A program made the position numbers and the translations under genes. From an uncultured Lysobacteraceae bacterium (lineage in GTDB: Bacteria > Pseudomonadota > Gammaproteobacteria > Xanthomonadales > Xanthomonadaceae), in contig CAMLLG010000087.1 in NCBI GenBank assembly GCA_946480825.1, positions 1 to 15,346 of the forward strand: a stretch of DNA of 15,346 nt. Reading direction: 5' to 3'. Shown in pieces: positions 6,371-13,454 of the stretch. Positions within the stretch are counted from its first letter, which is position 1, and the number at the start of each line of letters is the position of its first letter. The notes beneath the pieces are model-generated. The model was given only the letters and a program-made list of their open reading frames with translations. It made no database searches and had not been told where the DNA came from.

Positions 6371-7209
6371 CGCTGCGTGTTCCCGGTGGATGCGTTCGCG
6401 GTGGAGGTGCGGCCGGCGAATTCGCCCGTCGGATCGTCGATCACCGGCGGATGCGCGCGCGCGCGCCGATATTCGCGGACCACGTGTCCGTACGACCACA
6501 CCTGCGCCACGACGTGCGAGGTGATCGCGTAGAGATCGCGAAACAGGCGGAAGTGGCTCTTGCGGAACTGCTGCGGCGCGTCGGCGGCCTGGTAGCGGGT
6601 TTCGATCGGCACCCCGACCACGCCCGCGCCGGCGCGGCGCGCGGCGGAGATCAGCAACTGCGCTTCGTAGACGAAGCCTTCGCCGGCCACGTCGCGCAGG
6701 GTGAACACCGACGCCGGATACAGGCGCTGGCCGCTCTGGGTGTCGCGCACGCGATAGCCGCAGCCCCACGCGATGCCCCAGTCGCCGAAATCGTTGCCGA
6801 TGCGGCGATAGATCGGCTGCGACGCGCGCTTGCGCAGGCGCGCGCCGATGATGACGCAGCCGGGATGGCGGTTGGCGGCCGCGATCAGCCGCGGGATGTC
6901 GGCGGCGTCGTGCTGGCCGTCGCCGTCCATGGTGGTCACCGCGGCCATGCCCAGACGCTCGGCTTCGCGGAAACCGTCGCGCAGGCTCGCGCCCTTGCCC
7001 ATGCGCTGCGGATGGCGCAGCAGCGTCACCGGCAGGTCGGCGATCTTCGCGACGGTGTCGTCGTCGGAACCGTCGTCGATCACGATCACGCGATCGCATT
7101 CGCGCAGCGCGCCTTCGACGACTTCGCGGATGCGCAGCGCCTCGTTCAGCGCAGGAATGACCACGGCGACGTTGTGGCGGTCGAGCGCGGGCATCGTGGC
7201 GTTAGTCAT
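6367..7209 (-). CDS. Family 2 glycosyltransferase of the aryl-polyene operon
   Basis: A 280-residue GT-A fold glycosyltransferase (GT2, dolichyl-phosphate-mannose-synthase-like), expected to transfer a sugar from a nucleotide donor onto the polyene or its anchor at the cytoplasmic face. The N-terminal VVIPALNE (17-24), VIVIDDGSDDDT (41-52), GKGASLRDG (71-79) and the MDGDGQHD metal-binding motif (Asp95 and Asp97) are all present, followed by GARLRKR and the acceptor-side DTQSGQRLY stretch. No clear transmembrane segment is seen, so membrane contact is probably through the acceptor or the basic C-terminal region. The start overlaps the chain-length-factor gene by 8 bases and the stop overlaps the next start as ATGA, so it belongs to one transcript with its neighbours. 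Met6 (7194) is an alternative start. The sugar and acceptor cannot be read from sequence. Confidence 0.9.
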   Translation of the reverse strand: MTNATMPALDRHNVAVVIPALNEALRIREVVEGALRECDRVIVIDDGSDDDTVAKIADLPVTLLRHPQRMGKGASLRDGFREAERLGMAAVTTMDGDGQHDAADIPRLIAAANRHPGCVIIGARLRKRASQPIYRRIGNDFGDWGIAWGCGYRVRDTQSGQRLYPASVFTLRDVAGEGFVYEAQLLISAARRAGAGVVGVPIETRYQAADAPQQFRKSHFRLFRDLYAITSHVVAQVWSYGHVVREYRRARAHPPVIDDPTGEFAGRTSTANASTGNTQR

Positions 7210-7981
7210 GCGAAATCTCCACGGTCATCGCGCGCCCCGGGCCGGCGTGCAGCGTCGCCCGCGTCGCGCCCGACGCCAGCGCGTCGAACAGCGGCAGCAT
7301 CGGCGCCATCGGATTGTTGCCGGCATGGCGGCCGAGCGCGCCGGGCGCATCGGCCTCGCCGTCGACCAGTTGAACGTCGATGCGCGGACCTTTCTTGCCG
7401 TCGCGCGACAGCAGCAGCGCGCCGCCGAGCAGCCCGCCGGCATCGTGCACCGACAGCAGCGGCCCGACCGAACCGGTGTCGTAGCCGACCAGCAGCACCG
7501 CGTCGGCGCCGGCGTCGAGCTGCATCAGCGCTTCGAGCAGGCCTTCGGCGAAACTCGCGTCGTAGGCGCTGATCGCGGTCGCCGCCTGCATGCAGTGCGC
7601 GCCGATGGTCCAGTAACCGGCGGCGGCGTTGTGCACCGAGTTGTGGAATTTCGTCGGCGACACCGCGGTCGGATCGCTCGCGAGCGTGGCGCACATGTAG
7701 TCGGTGATCGACAGATCGCCGTGGGTGGAGGTGAACACCGACGGCAGCGTCGCCGGATCGCGACCGGCCGCGGTGCAGGCCGCGAGCGCGACGTCCAGCG
7801 CGACCGCGACCGATTCCGGCGCGCGCCGGCGTTCGTTCGGCGGCAGCAACTGCGGGGACGGTTTCGACGCGACGCCGTCGGGCAACGTGCCGTCGGCGAC
7901 GAATGCGCAGGCGTGTGCCCACGACGGCAGGCCGTTGTTCCAGTAACCGATGCTTTCGATGGTGGCGGAGAGCGCGGACAT
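7202..7981 (-). CDS. Ketosynthase-like chain-length factor (ApeC type)
   Basis: A 259-residue half-size ketoacyl-synthase-like protein (Ketoacyl-synt_2 type), expected to form a heterodimer with the ketosynthase encoded just upstream and set polyene chain length. Family features are TSTHGDLSITDYMC (84-97), SPTKFHNSVHNAAAGYW (108-124) and ISAYDASFAEGLLEA (137-151). Aligning this last block by hand with the active ketosynthase places Tyr140 where the nucleophilic Cys170 stands there, so this protein should not catalyse condensation. It also ends before the region holding the two catalytic histidines. One base separates it from the ketosynthase stop (TGA-G-ATG), a spacing typical of subunits made together. 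ApeC in characterised systems plays this role; the assignment rests on motif and position. Confidence 0.9.
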   Translation of the reverse strand: MSALSATIESIGYWNNGLPSWAHACAFVADGTLPDGVASKPSPQLLPPNERRRAPESVAVALDVALAACTAAGRDPATLPSVFTSTHGDLSITDYMCATLASDPTAVSPTKFHNSVHNAAAGYWTIGAHCMQAATAISAYDASFAEGLLEALMQLDAGADAVLLVGYDTGSVGPLLSVHDAGGLLGGALLLSRDGKKGPRIDVQLVDGEADAPGALGRHAGNNPMAPMLPLFDALASGATRATLHAGPGRAMTVEISHD

Positions 7982-7982
7982 C

Positions 7983-9224
7983 TCAGTGCGCTCCCTGCGC
8001 GCCGCGTCCGAACACGAGCGAGGCGTTGTTGCCGCCGAAGCCGAAGGAATTGTTCATCGCGTAGCGGATCTCGCGCTGCGCGGCGTCGAAACGGATCTGC
8101 GGGCCGCAGGCCGGATCGCGCTGCGCCTCGCCGAACGCGTCACTGCCGAGCATGCCCGGCAGCAGGCCGCGCTCCAGCGCGAGCAGCGAGAACACCGATT
8201 CGACGATGCCGGCGGCGCCGAGCGTATGCCCGACCCAGCCCTTGGTGGAGCTGGCGTGCAGCGCGTTGCCGAACAGGCCGCGCACCGCGAGCGCTTCGAC
8301 CGTGTCGTTCGCGGGCGTGGCGGTGCCGTGCAGATTCAGATAACCCACGTCGTCGGGCGCGATGCCGGCGCGCGCGATCGCTTCGGCCATCGCCAGGCGC
8401 GCGCCGAGGCCTTCGGGATGCGGCGTCGACATGTGGTGGGCATCGCTGCTTTCGCCATAGCCGCAGAGGCGCGGCGCAGTGTCGTGTTCGTCGTCGATGC
8501 GCTCCAGCAGCGCATAGCCGCCGGCTTCGCCCAGCGACAGGCCGTCGCGGCGCGCATCGAACGGCAGGCATGGATTGCGCGACACCAGCCCGAGTGCGTT
8601 GAAGCCGAACAGCACGCTGCCGCAGAGCGTGTCGACGCCGCCGACCAGCGCGGCGTCGACCACGCCGGCCGCGATCAACCGCGCGGCCTGCGCGAACACC
8701 TTGGCGCTGGACGAACATGCGGTGGCCACGGTCACGCAGGGCCCGCGCAGACCGGTCGCGCGCTGCACGAAATGGCCCAGCGAATGCGGCGTGTGCAGCA
8801 GCGACCGGCGCAGATCGGCCGGAAAGGCTGCGGCACCGGCGGCGTCGCGTTCCAGCCGCGTGTACGCCTCTTCGCTGGCGCCGATGCTGGAGGTGGAGGT
8901 GCCGAGCACGATCGCGATGCGTTCCGCGCCGTGACGCGCGCGCAGCGCGGCGAGACCGTCGAGGATGCCGTCCTGCTGCAGCGCCAGCCAGGCGAGGCGG
9001 TTGTTGCGGCAGTCCAGATGCGCGAGATCGGCGGGCAGGACGACGGCCTCGATGCCTTCGACGCGACCGACCCAGGTCTCCAGCCGCGCGTCGGCGGTGG
9101 CGCCCTCGCCGAAATCGTTGCGACGCAGGCCGCTGCGCCCGGTGCGCAGCGCTTCGGCCTGGGCCTCGCGGCCATGGCCCAGCGCGGTGGTGGCGGTGTA
9201 GGCGCGGATCGCCAGAGGCGTCAT
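7983..9224 (-). CDS. Aryl-polyene beta-ketoacyl-ACP synthase (active KS subunit)
   Basis: A 413-residue KAS II-like condensing enzyme for malonyl-ACP-dependent elongation of the aryl-polyene chain. Catalytic residues are in place: Cys170 in VATACSSS, His299 in NLHGTATPANDT, Lys328 in STKGWVGH and His333, then the C-terminal NNSFGFGGNNASL. Length is normal for the family. The frame stays open upstream to 9461, but that extension is Arg-rich and unlike any ketosynthase, and a -10 element lies inside it, so the ATG at 9224 is chosen. It lacks a good ribosome site; a GTG 30 bases upstream is an alternative. First gene of the operon KS, chain-length factor, glycosyltransferase, halogenase-like. 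It is probably the ApeO-type partner of the following subunit, but ApeR cannot be excluded, so no symbol is given. Confidence 0.93.
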   Translation of the reverse strand: MTPLAIRAYTATTALGHGREAQAEALRTGRSGLRRNDFGEGATADARLETWVGRVEGIEAVVLPADLAHLDCRNNRLAWLALQQDGILDGLAALRARHGAERIAIVLGTSTSSIGASEEAYTRLERDAAGAAAFPADLRRSLLHTPHSLGHFVQRATGLRGPCVTVATACSSSAKVFAQAARLIAAGVVDAALVGGVDTLCGSVLFGFNALGLVSRNPCLPFDARRDGLSLGEAGGYALLERIDDEHDTAPRLCGYGESSDAHHMSTPHPEGLGARLAMAEAIARAGIAPDDVGYLNLHGTATPANDTVEALAVRGLFGNALHASSTKGWVGHTLGAAGIVESVFSLLALERGLLPGMLGSDAFGEAQRDPACGPQIRFDAAQREIRYAMNNSFGFGGNNASLVFGRGAQGAH

Positions 9225-9282
9225 CGGGGAGGCTGGGATCGCGGCTGCGGACACCGTATCGCCCGGTTTCGGAAGGGACCGG

Positions 9283-9313
9283 ATTATAGTCGGGCCCGCT
9301 GTTTCACGGCCAA
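9283..9313 (-). promoter_or_regulatory. Candidate sigma70 promoter of the ketosynthase operon
   Basis: Reading the minus strand, a perfect TATAAT (9283-9288) lies about 59 bases upstream of the ketosynthase ATG, with TTGGCC (9308-9313) as a possible -35 at a long 19-base spacing. A perfect -10 box is conspicuous in DNA this rich in G+C. It lies in the region shared with the divergent small secreted-protein gene. Confidence 0.5.
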
Positions 9314-9424
9314 TCCGTTCATGATCGCGCCCCGCGATCGTGCGTTCGGCAAGGTGCCCGCGGCCGCGCCCCGATGTGTCCTGCCGCGCGTCGCCGCGTG
9401 CCATCGAGGGCTTCGCCCTTGGCT

Positions 9425-9430
9425 TATACT
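9425..9430 (+). promoter_or_regulatory. Possible -10 element for the small secreted-protein gene
   Basis: TATACT occurs 64 bases upstream of the GTG start at 9495, within CTTATACTCGCG. No convincing -35 is seen at 16-18 bases, so this is only a weak candidate. Confidence 0.3.
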
Positions 9431-9494
9431 CGCGCCGCCAGCGCCGGCACCCGTCGGGCATGCTGCGTGATCATTCAATTCCAGGGGGTTCCTC

Positions 9495-9902
9495 GTGCGC
9501 GTTCTCGTCATGCTGTTGTCCGTCTTCTCGCTGTTCGCCTTCAGTGGCGCGGTCCAGGCCCGTCAGGCGCCGCTGGCCGATCCGGCCCCGGTCTCGATCC
9601 CCGCCAAACTGAGCCCGGAGCAGGTGGTGAAGGACATCAAGCGTGCGCTGATCGGCCGCGGCTGGACGATCACCGCCGAGCGCGCGGGCGAGATCGAGAG
9701 CACCCTGAATCTGCGCGACCACGTCGCCGTCGTGCGCGTGACCTGGGACGCCCAGACCATCCGCATCGCCTACGTCGACAGCAAGAACCTCGACTACAAG
9801 GTCCGCAACGGCAAGACCTACATCCACCCGAATTACCTGGGGTGGGTGAACAACATCGCCAAGGACATGAGCACCAACCTGCAGCTCTCTTCGATCGAGT
9901 GA
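9495..9902 (+). CDS. Small secreted periplasmic protein of unknown function
   Basis: A 135-residue protein with a clear signal peptide (residues 1-22, hydrophobic core VLVMLLSVFSLFAF, probable cleavage after GAVQA). The mature part is one compact domain: helix SPEQVVKDIKRALIGRGW, then alternating strands (TITAER, DHVAVVRVTW, TIRIAYVDSKN) and a terminal YIHPNYLGWVNNIAKDM helix. I recognise the pattern of an amphipathic helix, RGW, an IRIAYxDS strand and IHxxYxxW from uncharacterised small proteobacterial secreted proteins but cannot name a function. There is no cysteine, so it is not a lipoprotein. The GTG at 9495 is chosen because AGGGGG lies six bases upstream. It is divergent from the ketosynthase operon, which does not show that it acts in pigment synthesis. 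Confidence 0.85.
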   Translation: MRVLVMLLSVFSLFAFSGAVQARQAPLADPAPVSIPAKLSPEQVVKDIKRALIGRGWTITAERAGEIESTLNLRDHVAVVRVTWDAQTIRIAYVDSKNLDYKVRNGKTYIHPNYLGWVNNIAKDMSTNLQLSSIE

Positions 9903-9914
9903 GCGCCGCTCCGC

Positions 9915-9941
9915 GCGGGGTGCGGGCATCGCCCGCCCCGC
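9915..9941 (+). terminator. GC-rich nested hairpin after the small secreted-protein gene
   Basis: GCGGGC (9922-9927), loop ATC, GCCCGC (9931-9936), flanked by a further GCGGG/CCCGC pairing, begins 13 bases past the stop. There is no T-run, so termination is only suggested. Confidence 0.4.
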
Positions 9942-9996
9942 CGGACACCTGTCCCGACACGTACCGCTGTTCCGACGAACCGCACATACCGGTCGC

Positions 9997-10695
9997 GTGA
10001 CCCGCCTCGACCATCGCCGCCGCCTGTTTTTCGATCGCGACGTGCTGCACGCCGGCGTCGTCGCCGGCGCGGCCTGCGTCCTCAGCGCCGGGCTGGTCTA
10101 TCTCGGTTATTTCGCGCACGTGGTGCGCACCGCGCGACGGGCGCCCACGGCGCCCGATCGCGGCGACACGCTGCTGTTGTTCGGCAAGCATGCCCCGGGC
10201 GGGCGCCTCGACGCCGATTTCGCCGCGCGCATCGTCCGCGCCGCCGATGTGTGGCGCACGCGCCCGCCGCGGGTCATCGTGCTGCTCGGCGGCAGCGCGC
10301 CGGGGCATCCGGCCGAAGCCGATGTCGCCCACGCCGCACTGCTGGCCGAAGGCGTGGCCGCCGACGCGCCGCTGCGCCTGGAAAAAACCTCGCGCGATAC
10401 CCTGCAGAATCTGCGCAACGCGCGCGCCCTGCTCGCCGATGCGACGCTAGCCGATGCGACGCGAAGCGGCCCCGTCGTTCTGCTCAGCAACCGCTATCAC
10501 CTCGCCCGCTGCGCGCTGTTCGCGCGTCAGCTCGGTCTGGACTGGGAACTGTGCGCCGCCGAGCCCGCGCTGCGGCTCACGCCGATCACCGTGTTCCGCC
10601 TCGCCGGCGAAGCGGCCTACGTCTGCTGGATCGACCTCGGCACCCGCTGGGCGCGGTTGATCCGCCATCGGCGGATGCTCGACCGCGTGACCTGA
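9997..10695 (+). CDS. YdcF/DUF218 (ElyC-like) inner-membrane protein
   Basis: A 232-residue DUF218/YdcF-family protein. One transmembrane segment (about 18-40) is preceded by a basic N-terminus (HRRR), so the main domain probably faces the periplasm. That domain shows the family pattern: strand TLLLFGKH (58-65), VIVLLGGSAPGH (93-104), the acidic/SxxTxxN block EKTSRDTLQN (Glu129, Ser132, Thr135, Asn138), and VVLLSNRYHLARC, where a conserved strand leads into YH and R. ElyC and SanA relatives act in envelope or peptidoglycan-precursor maintenance; the substrate here is unknown. The start is GTG at 9997 without a strong ribosome site. It follows the small secreted-protein gene by 94 bases and may share its transcript if the hairpin between them is leaky. 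Confidence 0.85.
   Translation: MTRLDHRRRLFFDRDVLHAGVVAGAACVLSAGLVYLGYFAHVVRTARRAPTAPDRGDTLLLFGKHAPGGRLDADFAARIVRAADVWRTRPPRVIVLLGGSAPGHPAEADVAHAALLAEGVAADAPLRLEKTSRDTLQNLRNARALLADATLADATRSGPVVLLSNRYHLARCALFARQLGLDWELCAAEPALRLTPITVFRLAGEAAYVCWIDLGTRWARLIRHRRMLDRVT
10435..10464 (+). repeat. 15-bp tandem duplication within the YdcF-like gene
   Basis: GCCGATGCGACGC with a two-base tail occurs twice head to tail (10435-10449 and 10450-10464, one mismatch), encoding ADATL-ADATR between two conserved family blocks. It is in frame and probably a tolerated loop insertion. Confidence 0.7.
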
Positions 10696-10700
10696 GCGCG

Positions 10701-10730
10701 GTGGGGCGCGCATCGCTGCGCGCGCCCCAC
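10701..10730. terminator. Hairpin between convergent YdcF-like and DUF885 genes
   Basis: GTGGGGCGCGC (10701-10711) pairs perfectly with GCGCGCCCCAC (10720-10730) across an 8-base loop. It starts five bases past the YdcF-like stop and lies 22 bases beyond the DUF885 stop, so it could serve both genes. It lacks a T-run on either side. Confidence 0.6.
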
Positions 10731-10752
10731 TCTCGTACGCTTTCGGTCCCGC

Positions 10753-12591
10753 TCAGCGCTTCGCCGACTGCGCCGGCACGAACCGTTCGCGCACCGCTTT
10801 CGCCAGTTGATCCGGCGGCAGCAGGCCCTGGTCGAGCAGGAAGTTGTTGAAGGCGAGGCGGTCGAACTTGTCGCCCAGCGCCAACTCGGTTTCCGCGCGC
10901 AGTTCGAGGATGCGCGTGTAGCCGTAGAAATAACTGCCGGCCTGGCCGGGCGCGTTGAAGGTGTAGCGATCGAGTTCCTGACGCGCCATCGGTTTGGACA
11001 GGCCCACGTCTTCGATCAGCACCTTCTCGGCGCGCGCACGGTCGATCAGGCCGAGGTTGAGCATCGGGTCGAGCATCGCGCGCGCGGCGCGCATCAGCCG
11101 GAACTGCAGCGCGATCAGCTGGCCGTCGAGCGGTTCGTAGGGAATCATTTCCGCTTCGGCGTACAGCGCCCAGCCTTCGACGTTCACCGAGTTGAACGCG
11201 AACAGCGTGCGCGCCAGCGACACGCCGCGCTCGACCATCGCGGTGAACTGCAGTTCGTGGCCGGGACGGCCTTCGTGCGCCGACAGCGTCCACGCCACCG
11301 CCGGATAATTGAAATCGTCGTAGGTTTCGTGTTCTCCGCTCGCCGCCGGATTGCTGATCGGCAGCACGAACTGTCCCTGCTGGCCGGTGTTGCCGACCAG
11401 TGGCGCCGGCAGGAAGTGCGGCGCCGGCTGTGCGGCGCTCTCCGCCTCGGTGCCCAGGCGCATGACCATCGGCCGGTTCGGCACGTCGACGATGCGCTCG
11501 CGATGGATGATCGGGTCGATCGCGTCGATCACGCTGCGATAGCGCGCTTCCAACTGGTCGTTCGGGATGGTCTCGCGCTTCAGCGCGCGGATCACGCCGC
11601 GGTAGTCGGTGGCTTCGATGCCCTTTTCTTTCGCCACCAGCGGCGCCAACCGATCCATCGCCGCACGGGTTTCCATGAACGCCAGGCGCGCGCGCTGGAT
11701 CAACAGGTCGGGCGGGATGTCGATGCCCACCTGCTTCAGCTGCAGCGCGTAGAGTTCGGGCGGCAGCCGGGTGTCGGTGCGCGCGCTGGGCAGCACATCG
11801 GTGCGGACCCACGCGACGTATTCCGCGATCTGCGCGTCCAGTGTCTTCAGCGCCGCGTCGCTGCCGGCGACCTCGTACTGCGCGAACAGCTTGCGGATGC
11901 CCTGGGCATAGGTCTCGGCATTGTTCAGCGCCTGCTCGACTTCGAGTTTGGTGGGGCGCAGCAGCGCGGCATCGCCGGTGCGTTCTTCGTAGCGCTGGCG
12001 CGCCTGCGCGAAGATCGAGTCGCCGCCGCCACGCTTGCCGCCGCGCTCGCCGACGCTGTTGCCGATGTAGGCGTTGAGGCGGTCGAGCGCTTTCCTGCGG
12101 CGCTCCGGCGGGGTCTGGTCGGACAGCAGTCCGCGCAGGCCGGCGAACACCAGCTGCGGCGCATCGGTCCACGGCAACAGCAGGCGTTCGCCGACCGCGC
12201 TGGCCTCGATCGCGTCGTCGGCCGCGCCGATCATGATCTCGAGATCCTGGCGGACGTCGGGATCGCGCTCCAGCCGCAGTTTTTCCTGCAGCGCGGCGCG
12301 CGCTTCGCCGATCGCCTTGCGGAAGCGCGCACCGTTGTCGGGACCGAGGTCGGCGACCTTGTCGTCGTAACCGGGCACGCCGAAGAAGGTGGCGGATTCC
12401 GGCTGGAAGCGCAGCTGCGCGTCGAGCAGGATCTGGGCGTGGGCGTTGCTGGCGGCGACCCAGGCCGGTGCGGGTCGCGATGCGGGGGTGTGGGTGGCGG
12501 CCTTGCCCGCGACCGCCGCCGGCGCGGCGTGGACGGACAACGGCAGGGCGAGTGCGCAGGAGATCGCGAACGCGAGGGCGAGCGGTTTCAT
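10753..12591 (-). CDS. Secreted DUF885-family metallopeptidase-like protein
   Basis: A 612-residue DUF885 protein, common in Xanthomonadales and thought to be a zinc-dependent peptidase or carboxypeptidase-like hydrolase of the periplasm or exterior. The signal peptide covers residues 1-22 (core LALAFAISCALALPL, cleavage near VHA-AP). The long helical body follows the usual plan, and the metal site is visible: HEGRPGH at 439-445 (His439, Glu440, His445), with downstream NVEGWALYAE (Glu472, Glu479) supplying the third ligand region. Length and order fit the family, with no visible break. The ATG at 12591 lacks a ribosome site: the sequence before it on this strand is CTCCTCC. A five-codon frame (ATG at 12605) ends in a TGA overlapping this start. 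It is convergent with the YdcF-like gene. Substrate unknown. Confidence 0.92.
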   Translation of the reverse strand: MKPLALAFAISCALALPLSVHAAPAAVAGKAATHTPASRPAPAWVAASNAHAQILLDAQLRFQPESATFFGVPGYDDKVADLGPDNGARFRKAIGEARAALQEKLRLERDPDVRQDLEIMIGAADDAIEASAVGERLLLPWTDAPQLVFAGLRGLLSDQTPPERRRKALDRLNAYIGNSVGERGGKRGGGDSIFAQARQRYEERTGDAALLRPTKLEVEQALNNAETYAQGIRKLFAQYEVAGSDAALKTLDAQIAEYVAWVRTDVLPSARTDTRLPPELYALQLKQVGIDIPPDLLIQRARLAFMETRAAMDRLAPLVAKEKGIEATDYRGVIRALKRETIPNDQLEARYRSVIDAIDPIIHRERIVDVPNRPMVMRLGTEAESAAQPAPHFLPAPLVGNTGQQGQFVLPISNPAASGEHETYDDFNYPAVAWTLSAHEGRPGHELQFTAMVERGVSLARTLFAFNSVNVEGWALYAEAEMIPYEPLDGQLIALQFRLMRAARAMLDPMLNLGLIDRARAEKVLIEDVGLSKPMARQELDRYTFNAPGQAGSYFYGYTRILELRAETELALGDKFDRLAFNNFLLDQGLLPPDQLAKAVRERFVPAQSAKR

Positions 12592-12856
12592 CGGAGGAGT
12601 CTCATCGGAGGTGGACGAACGCTACGCTGCGGCGGTGGGCACGCCCACCGTCGAAGGTCACGGCGTTCAGTGTGTGCGGTCGTCGGCGCAGGCGCTGAGA
12701 CCGCGCCACGGCGCGATGCCGCGGAATCGGATCGCGCTCAACCCCGTTTCGCCGCATGCGGCGTTCAGGCACATGAGCGGCCGCACAACCGTGGCCGTGG
12801 ACGCGTCGGCGCACGCCGCAACGACATCCGTACGAACCCAGACCGAGGAATCCACC

Positions 12857-13330
12857 ATGTCCACACGCCCGCAGATCCATCCATCCCGTCCGCGCGCATC
12901 GCGCATCGCCGTCGCGCTGTCCGTCGCGCTCGTCGCGAGTCTTCTCACCACCGCCGCGCAGGCCGCCGATGCGTCTGTCGATGCGGACTCGGCGAAGACG
13001 ACCCGCCCCACCGCCACCACCGGCTCGCGCATCGCCGATCGCCGTCAGAACGATCTCGACGAAGTGATGGTGATCGGCGCCGTCAACGATCCGGCGGATG
13101 CGCAGGCGCCGGAAGACACCTCGGTGCCCGCATTGCCCGCCGCGGCCGCGCCGCGTCGCGCCGAAGCGACCACCGGTTCGCGCATCGCCGATCGCCGCCA
13201 GAACGATCTCGATGAAGTGATGGTGATCGGTGCGGTCGACGATCCGCGCGACGCCGACATGCCGGAAGACACCGCGCTGCCGGCATTGCCGGTGATCGAC
13301 CTGCCGGTCGCGGTGCGCGCGGAGTTCTGA
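12857..13330 (+). CDS. Secreted protein of two tandem 41-residue units, function unknown
   Basis: A 157-residue protein that I do not recognise. Residues 1-36 are a signal peptide (basic start, core IAVALSVALVASLL, cleavage after AAQA). The mature part is two units, 54-94 and 105-145, identical in 35 of 41 residues, including an unbroken 23-residue core from TTGSRIADRRQ through NDLDEVMVIGAV. Each unit ends in an acidic PEDTxxPALP stretch. TGSRI and LDEVMVIG resemble pieces of the N-terminus/TonB-box region of TonB-dependent receptors, but no plug or barrel follows. The ATG at 12857 is chosen because GAGGAA lies six bases upstream and a signal peptide follows at once; the frame is open further upstream but unlike protein. 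It is divergent from the DUF885 gene and convergent with the transglutaminase-like gene. Confidence 0.75.
   Translation: MSTRPQIHPSRPRASRIAVALSVALVASLLTTAAQAADASVDADSAKTTRPTATTGSRIADRRQNDLDEVMVIGAVNDPADAQAPEDTSVPALPAAAAPRRAEATTGSRIADRRQNDLDEVMVIGAVDDPRDADMPEDTALPALPVIDLPVAVRAEF
13016..13291 (+). repeat. Two in-frame 123-bp units, 153-bp period
   Basis: Units at 13016-13138 and 13169-13291 encode the duplicated segment of the secreted protein. In the first 69 bases the copies differ at five positions, all synonymous third bases. Differences that change residues are confined to the acidic second part. The 30-base spacer codes an Ala/Arg-rich linker. Confidence 0.9.
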
Positions 13331-13404
13331 TCGTTCTCGACCCGGCCGGGCCGGCGTCGCGATGCGGCGTCGGCCCATGCCGTTCGATCGCTTGCGGTTC
13401 GATC

Positions 13405-13425
13405 GCACGCGATGCGATCGCGTGC
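13405..13425. terminator. Hairpin between the duplicated-unit and transglutaminase-like genes
   Basis: GCACGCGA (13405-13412) pairs with TCGCGTGC (13418-13425) across a 5-base loop in the convergent gap. Repeated TTCGATCGC words surround it, and there is no T-run. A terminator role is plausible for either strand but weakly supported. Confidence 0.4.
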
Positions 13426-13454
13426 GGCTTCAACGACAGGAACCACGGGGAATT

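Noticed and set aside
4637..6532. Long plus-strand open frame (631 codons) opposite the halogenase-like gene
   Set aside because: It is the antisense shadow of a gene with clear halogenase motifs; the translation is Arg/Val/Ala-rich with no domain pattern, as expected for high-GC antisense frames.
9225..9461. N-terminal extension of the ketosynthase to 9461
   Set aside because: The extension is Arg-rich, unlike any ketosynthase, and would swallow the consensus -10 box at 9283-9288; the family N-terminus begins at the ATG at 9224.
10807..13215. 802-codon plus-strand open frame opposite the DUF885 gene
   Set aside because: It is antisense to a recognised metallopeptidase-like gene, runs through an intergenic region into a different reading frame of the duplicated-unit gene, and has no recognisable domain.
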